A stretch of 64,000 bases of DNA, taken from NCBI GenBank assembly GCA_010405405.1, contig MU004232.1, forward strand, positions 2,251,481-2,315,480. Reading direction: 5' to 3'. Below the pieces are notes generated by a model that did no database searches, was not told the origin of the DNA, and worked only from the letters and a program-made list of their open reading frames with translations. This document shows positions 23,338-34,266 of this stretch, one piece after another (the stretch's first letter is position 1; every line of letters begins with the position of its first letter). Source of the DNA: Microthyrium microscopicum. Its lineage: Eukaryota; Ascomycota; Dothideomycetes; Microthyriales; Microthyriaceae. Made by a program: the position numbers and the translations under genes.

Positions 23338-26300
23338 TTAGATCTCTAGACCTGAAACAACTTTTTTGAGTTGTGCTACTGGCTGGCTCCAATCTTGGTC
23401 CTTGAGTGCAGCTGATGGCCTTATTATATGGAGCGTTTCAGCCGCGGTAGACCGTACCTATTTCAATGTAAGCATCTACATACTAAAAATGACCTTGATT
23501 TGACAAACCTTCGGAAATGGGTGCAGGAGCATATTCTTGATTTTCGACCGTACCGGATCCTGGATCTGTTCGACCTCTGCGAGAGCACGATAGACTTCCA
23601 ATGCAGCAAGTATCTTGGGAATGTTGCTTGTTTTGAAATGAGATTTTTGGACCAAGGAAAGTAGGTTGATAAACCTGTCTCCAATTAACACTGCAAACAG
23701 ACTCTTGCCCTCGTACTTGTTTCACTCACTTGACTTTATTCTTCCCTTGTTGAGCCAGTCTGTACGCTCCGAAGTCTCCTAGAAATGCGAGTGTCTCCAG
23801 GAGAGGCAGTGAAACTCGATCATTCTTCAAATTCTCTTGCAAGACGTCCATCCAGACAGTGAGAAAGGAGAATATCCGATCAGCTCCCTTATTCAGGTTA
23901 ACCTGTGTCAGCCAGTTTGAGAGCGCTTCCCGGGATAGCTGAATGGCAACGTCAGAGCCCATCCCGGCAGTACTACAATAGCCTTCCAAAATAGCACGTT
24001 GTATTTTAACAGAAGGCGATGAGTAGAACTGTCCTAACGTTGCTGCAAAATACGGCAGCGTGTCGACATCTTCTGCTGAGGCATTTGGAAGAGAACTGTC
24101 ATAAAAGTCAGCGAACGTTCTGGCATAAAAAAAAGGAACACACTTGTCAGGATCGCGGGCTTTCAGAGCTTTTGAAGCACCAACTCGAACTCGGTCAAGT
24201 TTTTCCAAGCTTAATCGTAATACGATGGAATATAATGTCTCGTCAGTATCTGCAGGAAAAGGCACATGAAGTCTCCAAATATCTTCAACCATATCCAATG
24301 CTTGTATGCGCACGAGTGAACCGACGTCTCCTCGCTCATCAACGGTGGTATCGTTCAGACCAATCAAAACAGCATCAGTAATGTTCTGTGCTGTTTTAGT
24401 GTATGTTTCGGAATCAGAGCATGGACTCAGAAGTATTTGGTGAAGACTTTTCAGAGCCAAGACTCGTCCCTCGACTTCAACGGGCGGAGAACAGCGAGAT
24501 ATCAAAGTACTGACAATATGCGAGTCGTCCAGTTTCTGATTTGTCATATGTGGCTGGGCAATACCAAGAGCCAGAACCAAGCCAGCCATTCGATTACCAG
24601 GGCCGGCTTCGAGCGTAAAAGCAGATATCCAGTCTTTTGTTGTTGCTTCCAAGTCCTGGATATAGGGAATCACAAGGGGTAGTGTTTGGGGGATAAGTTC
24701 CAGTACGCTTGCATCACTTCGACGAATACTTCTTTCAAACTTGTCAAGGAAATACTCAAGCCCTTCTTTTTCAGTCTCCGAGTAGTCTTTTCGTTGAGAA
24801 AAGGTGTTGCAAAGAGCGGCGACTAGCTGTAGCGTTGCACCGGCTGTAATTTCCGGTCGACGAGTTATCACGCGATAAGCCTCCGCATCTTCTGGAAGTA
24901 TATCCTTCGGAGTACTCATAACTCCGCCTAGTGCTTGCCACAGATCAGCATCAACATGCTTGGTCACCGATGCGTTGAGAAGAGAAGACATTGCCACTAA
25001 AATGCCATGGCGATCTTCCACTTTCTGCTTTGGAAGACCTTGGATATCCTCTAATAGACAATTGAGAATCACTGCAGAGGCGCCTTTGTCTGCGGCACCG
25101 AGACATGAAATACTTTCAGCCGCATGTGCTCGAGAAATCATATCAGGTGCACCTAGTCCACGCCAGCCGCGAAAAGCCTCAAAAACTGGGGTCCAGTACG
25201 ATTTGTGTAGGGTGGTAGCCTGAACAGCACGCTTCATAGCAGGACCTCTCAAGCTCACACCATGATAGTCCACAATCTGAACAAGCGCAATTCCTTCTGG
25301 GACTGAGCCTTGGTGACGGCCGATGAGCTCTTGAAGAGCAGCTGAGGAGCCGCGGCGAACATTGCCAGCCGGGTCAAGGCAGGCAGACTGAATCAATTCT
25401 ATGGCTAGAAGATGTATTGCAGATTGCTGGGAAGACGTTGTAGCAGCAGCACGAATTGTCGAAGTGTCTATTGCTTCGAGCTCCAAGGTAGTGTAACGTC
25501 GAGCGAGCGACCAGACTCCAAAATTGGCCGCATCGCGTACGTTCGTACCAATTGAAGTACCAGTTGCTGATCTTTGTTCAAATGTTAGAGCCAGAAGCAA
25601 GGCATTCAAGGTTTCCGGGAGCTTTGTGACAGGGAGCGCTCTTCTAAATAGGAGATGTGAAAGAGTCAAGGTAAGGCCGTGCCATCTCAAGGGATCGACT
25701 GCTGCCATATTTCTCTGGTCATTGTCCCAGAGCACGTCTTCACTTAGCCCTCCGAGTATAGCTTCAAGAACATCTGCGCCAGTGTCGGGGTCCAATTGCA
25801 TCGTCACCTGACTGAGTGATTTACTGGCGGCCATTCGAACGGGTGTGTCGTTGTCTCCCAAAGAAGATAGGAAAAACCCAATTGCCTCTTCGAGGGTCGA
25901 TTCTGGATCCACATTATCGATTTCTGTGCTGAGAAGCTTTATAGCTAGATGTCGGGTCATTTTGATGACAAGTTTACGCACCACAGCAGATAAACGCAAA
26001 GTCTCCAAGGACTCATCAAGCATAACTGCTTGAATGACTTCATGGATTTGTGGAATGACATGCCCAATTTCTTTGATGTTACCAGACGCCAACAAGCGAC
26101 TCAGGAACTGAAGGTTTCCTAAAGATTCGTATAGTGTTTTCCCAGCAGCTTTCCTTTGAAAGATTTGAATGACATACTTGACAATTGAATCTAGTAGTCC
26201 CAGTTTAAGCATATCTGGTCTCAGGCATAACCGTACAAGCATGGTTGCTGCTGCGTTTTGCTCCTTGGTCGGCGAATAAAGATGATTCAATACCACTGGC

Positions 26301-26920
26301 ACTAAACGTCTTGGTATCCCAGGCACATTGAGAGGGAGCTCAAGGCCTGGTAATAAGGATTTTGTTTCTTCATCTGCAGTTGAGATTGAAGCCAAATCAA
26401 ATGGCGCAAGAAGTAGCAGCGCAAGCCATAGAAGAAGGACATAACGTTCCTCCCATGATGAGGCTGATCTGTTTGCTGATGCCTTTTCGAGGGCGAGTAC
26501 AAGAGGCTCTAGGTGTTTTGGTTCGTTGTTCAAAATGCCAACAATAACTTTTTCGCCACGAATCTTACACAGCGTATACAAGACCTTCCCGATAACAATC
26601 GATATGGTAGTCTTCCAAGTTTGAGTGGGAGTAATTTGATAGCGAGCAGCCAAGCACTTCAAGTAGGCAGTCCATAACTCGGTAACGAAGAAACTGAGAT
26701 GAGGATCAAGAAGTTGAGGGTCGGCTTGGAAAGGTTCGATTCTCTGGAGTAGTCGACCTAGGTCTATGTGCTTGACATACCGATGGACCTTTTTTTCACC
26801 ATCTGGCCCAGCCCTTTTCCAGAGGATGACTTCAAGAAGTTCGTAGATGCTTTCGATCAGCTCACCTGAAGCTCGTGTGAGTTTGAGATCTGCATCAGCA
26901 TCGGCGTCAATATCCTGCAT
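23338..26920 (-). CDS. Tubulin-specific chaperone D (tubulin cofactor D, Alp1/Cin1-like)
   Basis: HEAT-repeat chaperone of 1158 residues that takes beta-tubulin through the cofactor C/D/E supercomplex to make the alpha-beta dimer. Exons are 26920-23730, 23674-23509 and 23457-23338; introns 55 and 51 nt. The N-terminus (LWKRAGPDGEKKVHRYVKHI, RIEPFQADPQLLDPHL) is the standard cofactor D start; WEERYVLLLWLALLLLAPFDL and LSPTKEQNAAATMLVRL-type repeats follow. The C-terminal signature FINLLSLVQKSHFKTSNIPK and MLLHPFPKVRSTAAETL appears only if the frame is carried over a 55-nt intron (23729-23675); the long exon alone stops at 1064 residues. Length agrees with fungal cofactor D (about 1100-1250). 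It shares a 213-bp divergent promoter with the Pol32 gene. Confidence 0.95.
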
Positions 26921-27133
26921 TGGAGTATTTCTCGAGCTTTCACGATTTTTAATCGAATTTGTGGAAGATTTCGAACGATAATTCTAAGATTGTTTCCAAG
27001 ATTAGGCAACTAGAGAGTCAAAGTTGTAACCCTAGACCTACAAGCATCGCGACTTTTTGACGCGACGCGACTTCAAGCCTTCAATGGATATCCTACCATG
27101 AACATTACAACCTAATTCTGAGCCTCTGCAAAA
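26921..27133. promoter_or_regulatory. Bidirectional promoter with doubled ACGCG (MCB-like) motif
   Basis: 213 bp separate the start codons of tubulin cofactor D (minus) and Pol32 (plus). ACGCG occurs twice in immediate tandem at 27060-27064 and 27065-27069. ACGCG(T) is the MluI cell-cycle box bound by MBF/Mbp1-type factors, which drive G1/S expression of replication genes in yeasts. Its position 65-75 bp before the Pol32 ATG fits such control; direct evidence is lacking. Confidence 0.55.
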
Positions 27134-28540
27134 ATGGATCAGTACAATACCTACCTAGCAACGCAAGTGCTAAGCGAAGGACAAATAGTGAGACATATCG
27201 CTCTTTATGAAGACACCATGATCTAATTTCCACTCTAGGTGACCTATCGCTCGCTGTCCCGCGCCTTGAAAGTCCATGTCACACTGGCAAAGCAAATGCT
27301 ATATGCTTTTCATGCCAAAGAATCGGCGAAAGATCCCGAATCCATCAGCGCAACCTACCTGCTCAGCGGAGTACTCAGACCGCCAAGCACATCCGAGTCC
27401 ACTCCCCCACCACCCGCAACCGATGGAGAGGATACAATCATGGAGAGTAGTCCGGTGCCTAGCTCCTGGATAGACCAGCCGACTCCCTATGTAGAAGTGA
27501 CACAAGTCACAGACTCACCATTAATCGAGCGTGTAAACGAGGAAGAAACTTTCGCAGACAGTATATCCATCATACTCGCTCGACAAGAAGAACTCGAGGA
27601 AGTCAAGGACCAGTTCGAGGAGATCAACTGGATCCACGTCTACAGTCTCCAACCCGCCACGCCCGCCGACATACACATCCTCCACACTGCCAATGGCACA
27701 TTTAGCAAGAACAAGAACAGGAGTCTAGCCACCAACGACCCTATCTTCGGCACCATACAGAACCCCAACGTCCGCACTCGTACCGTCGTAAACGCCGTCC
27801 CCATATCCGCCGCCCCCATCAAAGGCAAACCCTCAACCAAATCCGCCGCCCAACAACCTACCGCATCACGAGCACCAATCGAAACCAAACCAGCACCGAA
27901 GCCCAAGCCAAAGTCCTCACTAGCCTCCGCCTTTGCCAAAACACCCGCTTCAAAACCAAAAACCACGCCCATAACCAAACAACCCGACACAAAAATGGCC
28001 AACGCACCCACGTTCTCCGACGACCAAGACGAAGAAGCCTCAGACGCAGACTCTCCCCCTCCCAACACCGAACTCACCAGCGCCGCCCGCACCGCCAAAG
28101 CCGCGCGCCAAGCCCAACTAGCCGCCCTAATAGATTCAGACTCTGACGCCGAAATGGCCAACACCGGCGCCGACAAGACCCCCTCCCCAGCCGCCGCAGA
28201 AGAAGAGGAAGAAGTAGACGCAATGGCAGTAGATACATCAGCCGCGCTAGACGCACCCATACCCAAAGAAGAGACCGAGCACGCAACCGTTACCAACGGC
28301 CGGCGCCGAGGCAAACGCCAAGTCGTCAAGAAGCGCACCTTTGAAGATGAAGATGGCTACCTAGTGACACGCGAGGAGATGGAATGGGAGTCCTTTTCGG
28401 AGGACGAGCCGGCGCCGGCGCCGACAAAGAAGGTTAAACTCTCAGCAGCGAGCACAGCAAGTTCGGGCCCGAATAAGAAGAAGAGTACAGGTGCACCTAG
28501 TAAGCAGGGCAGTATTATGTCGTTTTTTGGCAAGAAATAG
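27134..28540 (+). CDS. DNA polymerase delta subunit 3 (Pol32/Cdc27-like)
   Basis: Non-catalytic subunit of the replicative polymerase delta, 451 residues, nuclear. Exons are 27134-27187 (18 codons) and 27239-28540, phase 0, 51-nt intron ending CTCTAG. The N-terminal winged-helix part (residues 1-150: LATQVLSEGQIVTYRSLSRAL, HVTLAKQMLYAF, ATYLLSG) is the region that binds the B subunit Pol31/Cdc1. The middle is low-complexity Pro/Ala/Lys-rich with acidic Asp-Ser patches (DSDSDAEM). The last residues hold a canonical PCNA-interacting PIP box, Q-x2-I-x2-F-F (QGSIMSFF), ending GKK. Coding GC is higher than in neighbours because of the Ala/Pro-rich middle. Divergent from tubulin cofactor D. Confidence 0.93.
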
Positions 28541-29245
28541 AGGGTGATGGAGGGTGGGTGGGCATTGATGAGAGGAGTCGGTGGACATGGTGGTATCGGG
28601 GTAGTTTTTGTGTAATATATATCCTGTGGACTGAACGTCGTACCGCAGGAATAGCGTCGTTGATTTACGGGTAGTAGCATTTTGTGCATGGTATCACAGA
28701 CAGCATTTGTAGCATTGGAGCAACGAAGGAAATGAAAAATAAGATTCATACATAAACGAAGATGAAAAACCTCCTTTGAGCGCCGAGGGCAGACGTGCAA
28801 TTTGATGTCGGAGCCGACGGTCTCCTGCAAGATATGATATAAGCAACGCGTGTATCTCTATAAAAGAAAGATCCATGCATTTTCTTGAAGTCTGATCAAA
28901 GGGTCTGAGAGGAAATGTTATGAAAGTCCAAGATGTATTTGGCCACCAAACAAAAAGATATGAAAGCAAATTCTGCCAGTATGGTTCGTAGCATCATAAC
29001 GACTGAGAAGAGACGCTACAACGCCAGAAACACCAAACATAATGACCGAGCATGTCAACTGCGGCAGTGATCCATATCCATAAAGTCATAACCCCATAAA
29101 ATGCAAAGGTAAAAGTCATGAACGGTCATAGATCCAAAGAAAATGCTTCAAAACAAAACGCCAGGTTCTTTTTCAAAGTAAGCATCTATCCAATAGGAAA
29201 GTGGGTAGACCAATAGTGGAACTTCAGTCTTTTGAAGAAAATAGT
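28541..29245. other. Convergent intergenic region, nothing recognised
   Basis: About 705 bp between the 3' ends of Pol32 and PPS1. No gene or repeat recognised. Confidence 0.55.
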
Positions 29246-31578
29246 TCAGCTGCGACAGTATGGTCGATTCATAGCTGCGATTTCTCGAGTAACAGTCGCC
29301 CATTCAAGCTCGCGGCGAGGAGGCTCGCCTCGGCGAACTCGGAGCTCTTCTTCCCATTTAAGAAGCTCATATGTAAAGCGTAGATGAGGCTGAATGATGA
29401 CATTGAGGCGTCGGGCCCGAACAAAGCAGCTGCAGATGATTAGATTTCTATTGCAGACCACACTGAGGATATCAAGTAGAGGGTCTTACTATGCTTGTGG
29501 AAAGGTCAATCCCATCTCCTTCATAACTAATGCAATGCAGATAGTTGCTGAGCGAGAAACACCGACACGACAATGCACAAGGGTAGCAATGCCATCTTCT
29601 TTGCCTTGATCTGGGGTTTGTTAGGACATCTATCAATATTGAAACAGAGAGAAGCTTGACTTACCAATAAAATCCAAGCAGCGTTCAAATTCACCCATAA
29701 GACTGTCTACTCCATTATCTTGTACATTTTCAACAACGACGAACTCGAAACCGTCGTGAGAGCCACCTTCGATCTTGGTCGGAGTAGTGGATCTATCCGC
29801 CCAACTGACTCTTTCGCCAACGCTTACAATTCGACCAATTCCAAGCTCCCTAAGCAGAGGAGCATTGTTTGCGTGCGCCAGATTACCGAGATACATGTAT
29901 GGTAGGACACGGCTTGGAAGAGAGCCATCGTGCTTAGCCAACCATTCTGGGTCGGCTGGTACACTGACCTTGGAGCCAGATGACTTGCGTGATGTCCAAA
30001 CAGGTGACTCTGCCAGAATCCGGGCCTGAATACTGGTAAGAAGTGCCGCATCGGTGGAATAGGCGAAAAAATTACGTTTGTACTCTCGGTGAAGCTTAAC
30101 CCAGGCATCCGCGACCGTAAGTCCATGAGCGTACATGAAATATGTCAGCCCAAGCAATGAAGACTCAGTATATCCATCAGGGCAGTGTATAAGAACCTTC
30201 CGCGCAATATCTGGAGCCTGCACAGCTGGGGCAGAAGTCATCTCTGTATCCCCATCCTTGTCAATGGATGTTTCCTCTGCGCCTGCGCTAGTCTGGTCAG
30301 AATGTTCCATTGGTTCACGATTGGTATCGTCATGAGTAACGTCCCAGATCCAACGACAAATATTCATAAGGCCGTCAACCTCAGCATGGCTCCATGTTGG
30401 TGGCAGTATACTCCCGGATCCTGGAACCTCAAAATGGACTGTGGGACGTTCTGGTTTGTCTAATGCAGCAGCCAATTCGTCCAAGGTTTTGTGATCTGGA
30501 ATTTGAGCCAAATCCGAGGCCTCGATAAATACATCAAACGCAGAGTCAACAGGACTGAAAGTAGGGTCAGGAGATGGTCCCAAGAAAACATTTGGCGCAA
30601 TTTCAGATGCGCCGGTCATTTGTGCCATTTCTAGTCGCTCTGAAGTGAAAAAGTCGTGCACTTTGCCGGTTACGACGCCGTTGGAATCAATTGCAACGAT
30701 GTCTGGATGGTTTACTTCGAACGACCGAAATGGTTCTACATTATCAAGTTAGCTATCAATAATTGAAAGTGTTTGGGCCGAGAGCAATTACCTTGAACAG
30801 CAAACGTATTGAATTCTCCGCTCTCCCAGCCTATAGAGTGAAGTTGTTCTTGCAGATTTGACTGTGCCCATGCAAAGCGCTGAGCCAAGGTGATCACCTC
30901 GTCCGTGTGTGTCGTTTCATCTCCGTAGACAATTATATCGGATACAGTGGCCATCTTGCAGGCTTGAATCTGAAAATTACGCACCGAAAATCCATCCCTC
31001 GGATCTGGATCGATGAATCGTGACTGCTGAATTGGTCCAGTCAGGCTATCGGTAGCCAGAATTTCCTCAGGAGCCACGGCACCCTTTAATCTTGCGAGTG
31101 ATAATTCCCCTCCGGCTTTGACCAAGGTTATACCTCGTAAAGACTGTGGTACACGTCTGAGTGCTCGACGTCTTGCAACGAAGAAGGCCAGTTGAATGGC
31201 ATTGTCGGCATGAAGGCCATGTAACCAAGGGAATACTTGCTTGGGGTCGGGAAGAGGTTGTGTAGCTTGATATTCCAAGGCATCGGCGACGGTACTAGGT
31301 TCAATGGAGTAGACAACAGGAGTCTCAAGTATTTTTGTGAAGTTCTCGACCGGGTAGAGTAGTGACAGCTGCGATCGTGAAGTAGGAATCTTAGTAGGCG
31401 GCGAGGTAGGTGGCGTATTGAGAGAGACGGCGGGTGTCGGGCCAGGAGAGCATACTGGAATGTGCTTGTTGGGTATGGGAGCAGGAGTTCCTCTTAGTGA
31501 GGTATTGAGAGTGAGATGAGGAGGAGGAGTTGTTGGTCGGCTAGGAAGTGTCGGCGCCTGCTCTACGATGGTAGCCAT
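29246..31578 (-). CDS. Dual-specificity protein phosphatase PPS1-like
   Basis: Protein phosphatase of 720 residues. Exons are 31578-30792, 30735-29665, 29610-29490 and 29429-29246; introns 56, 54 and 60 nt. The first ~80 residues are a Pro/Thr-rich disordered tail. A conserved PPS1 region follows (FPWLHGLHADNAIQLAFFVARRR; ACKMATVSDIIVYGD). A phosphatase-like fold contains HCPDGYTESS near residue 447, where the catalytic Arg position is Glu, so this site should be inactive. The C-terminal DSPc domain has PYMYLGNLAHANNAPLL and the complete active site His632-Cys633-x5-Arg639-Ser640 (HCRVGVSRS), then ARRLNVIIQPHLRFTYELLKWEEEL. In yeast Pps1 influences DNA replication checkpoint and cell-wall signalling; here the role is by homology. 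Confidence 0.93.
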
Positions 31579-33514
31579 GTGTGATGGCGGGGTACTGTAT
31601 GATGAGAAGACACTGTTCTAGGCCAGCAGCGTCATTCGAAGAAAGATGGACAGTGAAACCAGTCACTTGAGCCAAACAAACTGAAGAATTGGAAACCAAA
31701 TGAAGTAAATTTTAAACAGAAGCAGCGTGTTGTAAGTGTCAAGCCAGTGGAGGGAGGGGTGATAAGGCTGGTGGCACAGGAAGGATGTGGTATGACAGGG
31801 AAAGCAATCAGAGCCACCCGGTTGGGCGGGCGTGGAATGAGGACCAAATCGTTTGGCTAGAAGTATGTGTTTCGGGGAGATAGTCGAAACCGGAATGTTA
31901 AGTTGCAATGTAAATTGTGTATCCAGCAAGAAGACAGAACAGAGGTAATGGAGGATGAGGACAAGTGGGGACTATTGTATGCGTGAGGGAGGCTTTAGCA
32001 GAGAGGTTTGTAGACCGGGTGCTAATGACAGGGTCAATATCAGAGGCAAAGCATGAAACGGTACCCAACTAACACGATTATCAGTTCGTTGTATCAAAGT
32101 CGATCTCTCCAAGAAATTTGTGGAGTTGTTGTAGTCAAAGGCAATCCCATAGGCGCTGCCAATGGACTGATGGATTGGGATAGAAGATGTAATGTGCGCA
32201 GACAGAGGATACGGTACAACAGGCGAGATGATTCTACAGTCTTCACTTTTGACAGACGGACAAGATGTTTGGAGTTGGTGGTTGTTGGATTGATGGAGTC
32301 GACAGTCGACACTCGGATCATCATGGCTTGCGACTGCACTTGTTGTTTGACCCCGCTCTCAAGCCGCTAACTCTGACGATCTCTATATTGATTGGCTCAA
32401 GCCCTGCGTCTGGCTTTTCATCTAGCCTGTTAAGGACTAAAAAGAAGACTATACCCATGGCTTGCTGCCGTTCCCTGCCTGTCAATCTTTAGTCCCATAA
32501 AGTAGTGGATATTATGCACAAATTATATATAAAAATAATCTAAAATAGTTCCTATATTCTGAACTGTCACCTGGCCAACATCACCTTTTTTCCACAGTAG
32601 ATTCTCTTCGAATACCTCATAGGTACTAGTAGGTAACTAAGTGTTCTTGCCGGTGCTGAGAGCAGACTGTAGCGTCCCCGTTTAAATCAAAACTAAGTAC
32701 CACAGTACGTATCGGCGAGTTTAGATATCTGACATGGCTGTACACAATGTGTAGCAAGTATAACTGTGGTTTCTAACGTCTTTTCGAGAATCAAACCACC
32801 TTTCGTCGCCTGAGTACTTTTACAAAAAGACAACGCATGACATACCTACTTAGGCCCACTTGCTCTTCTAACTATTAGCATACCACTCTCTAACGATAGG
32901 GGTGGTTGGATAACCACTATGGCAGGACTGTTCTGGTAGTGCTCAGGCTGACATTTGGATGTTGAATCTGCTTTGTTTCTTACAGTTCCATCAACAGTTT
33001 CAAGTTGCGCTAAACTCTTTGCAGGCCGTATCAAAAATAACTCTGTTGATGGCGATCCCTGCTTTTGCTTTATGATGAGTTGCCCTTGGGTTGTAAGACA
33101 GGAGCGACCGAAGTAGAAGTTGATCAGTTAGGTACCGACTGTTGAACCGAACCACAACCATTCTCGAAGATTTTAGAAAGTATGACTACGGGTCCAGATG
33201 CGGAAAGCTAGATCTCTGAAAAGATCTTGCTCTGGATAGTGATGCGTCCTTCCAAGGTTACCAAGTCGAGCATGCATACATCAACATCAACATCCTCAAC
33301 CATGGTACACAGACTGAACAGGACCAGAGTTCAGCAGTTCATCTTCCCATCAACACAGCTCCTCTTGCCTATTAAAGAACACCCTCTTCCCCCAGAAGTG
33401 TCTCAAAACTTACTTTCCCAATAACTCAACTCAACTTGACTTGTCATATCACATCAAGCCATAAACCAACCAACACACTCCAAACACCAACCACAACCAA
33501 CCTGCCACATCACC
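31579..33514. other. Divergent intergenic region, 1.9 kb
   Basis: Holds the PPS1 promoter on the left and, from about 33360, a TATTAAAG-like box and a ~100-nt CA-rich leader before the secreted-protein ATG at 33515. The middle has only small overlapping ORFs; nothing recognised. Confidence 0.55.
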
Positions 33515-34051
33515 ATGAAGCCAACAACCATCGCCCTCAGCCTCACCGCCATTCTCCCCCTCGCCAACGCCGGCGTAATCACCAAACGCGGCGGCCCAAT
33601 CTTCTGCACCATCGATCCCGGTGGCCTCAAAGACTACATCATGACCAACAAGGCCGACCGGGACTACCAATCCACCAAAGACTGCTGTGCGGCCGTCAGA
33701 CACACCGCCTTCTTCAACGAAGATTCTCACAAATGTCAGGGGCCATTCGGCGGCGTTGATAACGCAGTCAACTGGGGCGGAATGGTGAAATGCTGCACGA
33801 GCAGAGGAATGGGCAGTCATGGAGATAAGCTGATTGGTAAAGCGGATCCGCAACAGGAGGCGATGTGGGCGGAGGAGAAGGAGGGACATGATCGGGAGGA
33901 GCAGTGGGATAGGGAACAGCAGCATGGCAAGCACGACAAGCACGACAAGAATGGGGATGGGAAGAAGGGCAAGGGTAAGTTCTCTCCTCATTATCGTGTA
34001 GGCAGGGACTTGATGGATGAGGAAGTAGAGCAGGGGGGAAGAGTTATCTAG
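33515..34051 (+). CDS. Small secreted six-Cys protein with charged tail
   Basis: Single-exon protein of 178 residues. Signal peptide is about 1-19 (ending LANAG), then VITKRG, a Kex2-like site. The mature domain (about 25-105) has six cysteines in the order C, CC, C, CC (IFC, DCC, HKC, KCC) with the conserved-looking DPGGLKDYI and WGGMVKCC. The C-terminal third is low-complexity, with His/Lys/Asp repeats (HGKHDKHDK) and Lys/Gly. A CA-rich leader precedes the ATG. The cysteine order recalls half a hydrophobin pattern but spacing and hydrophobicity do not fit. Function unknown; effector-like or wall-associated roles are possible. A weak splice donor (GTAAGT at 33975) could alter the last ~25 residues. 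Confidence 0.75.
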   Translation: MKPTTIALSLTAILPLANAGVITKRGGPIFCTIDPGGLKDYIMTNKADRDYQSTKDCCAAVRHTAFFNEDSHKCQGPFGGVDNAVNWGGMVKCCTSRGMGSHGDKLIGKADPQQEAMWAEEKEGHDREEQWDREQQHGKHDKHDKNGDGKKGKGKFSPHYRVGRDLMDEEVEQGGRVI

Positions 34052-34266
34052 CAGCTAGATTTGGCGGCGAGGAAGGAGGATGGTTGATCTTGCCATCGGA
34101 TCCAAAAGCAAGATTTTATGTTTAATGCTGTATACTTTAGGTTTAACTACCTACAATGTAAAAGTGTTGCTTAATCGTTCTGCTTCGAATGATGCTCTTA
34201 CATTTCACATTAGTTCCGACATTCCCGGTTCATTCTTGTTGATTTGACTTTAAACTTGAGAAATTA

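Noticed and set aside
23690-23726. Apparent frameshift or premature stop near the 3' end of tubulin cofactor D
   Set aside because: The conserved LLSLVQKSHFK segment is in another frame, but a 55-nt intron (23729-23675) with GTGAGT donor and CAG acceptor restores it exactly, so the gene is intact.
27640-28338. 232-residue minus-strand ORF opposite Pol32
   Set aside because: It mirrors the Ala/Pro-rich GC-biased Pol32 exon; composition (Ala/Val/Ser/Gly-rich) is that of an antisense shadow with no family resemblance.
33475-33991. 180-residue minus-strand ORF opposite the six-Cys secreted protein
   Set aside because: Its Leu/Pro/Val-rich start mirrors the charged codons of the plus-strand gene, which has signal peptide, Kex2-like site and leader; the antisense frame has none.
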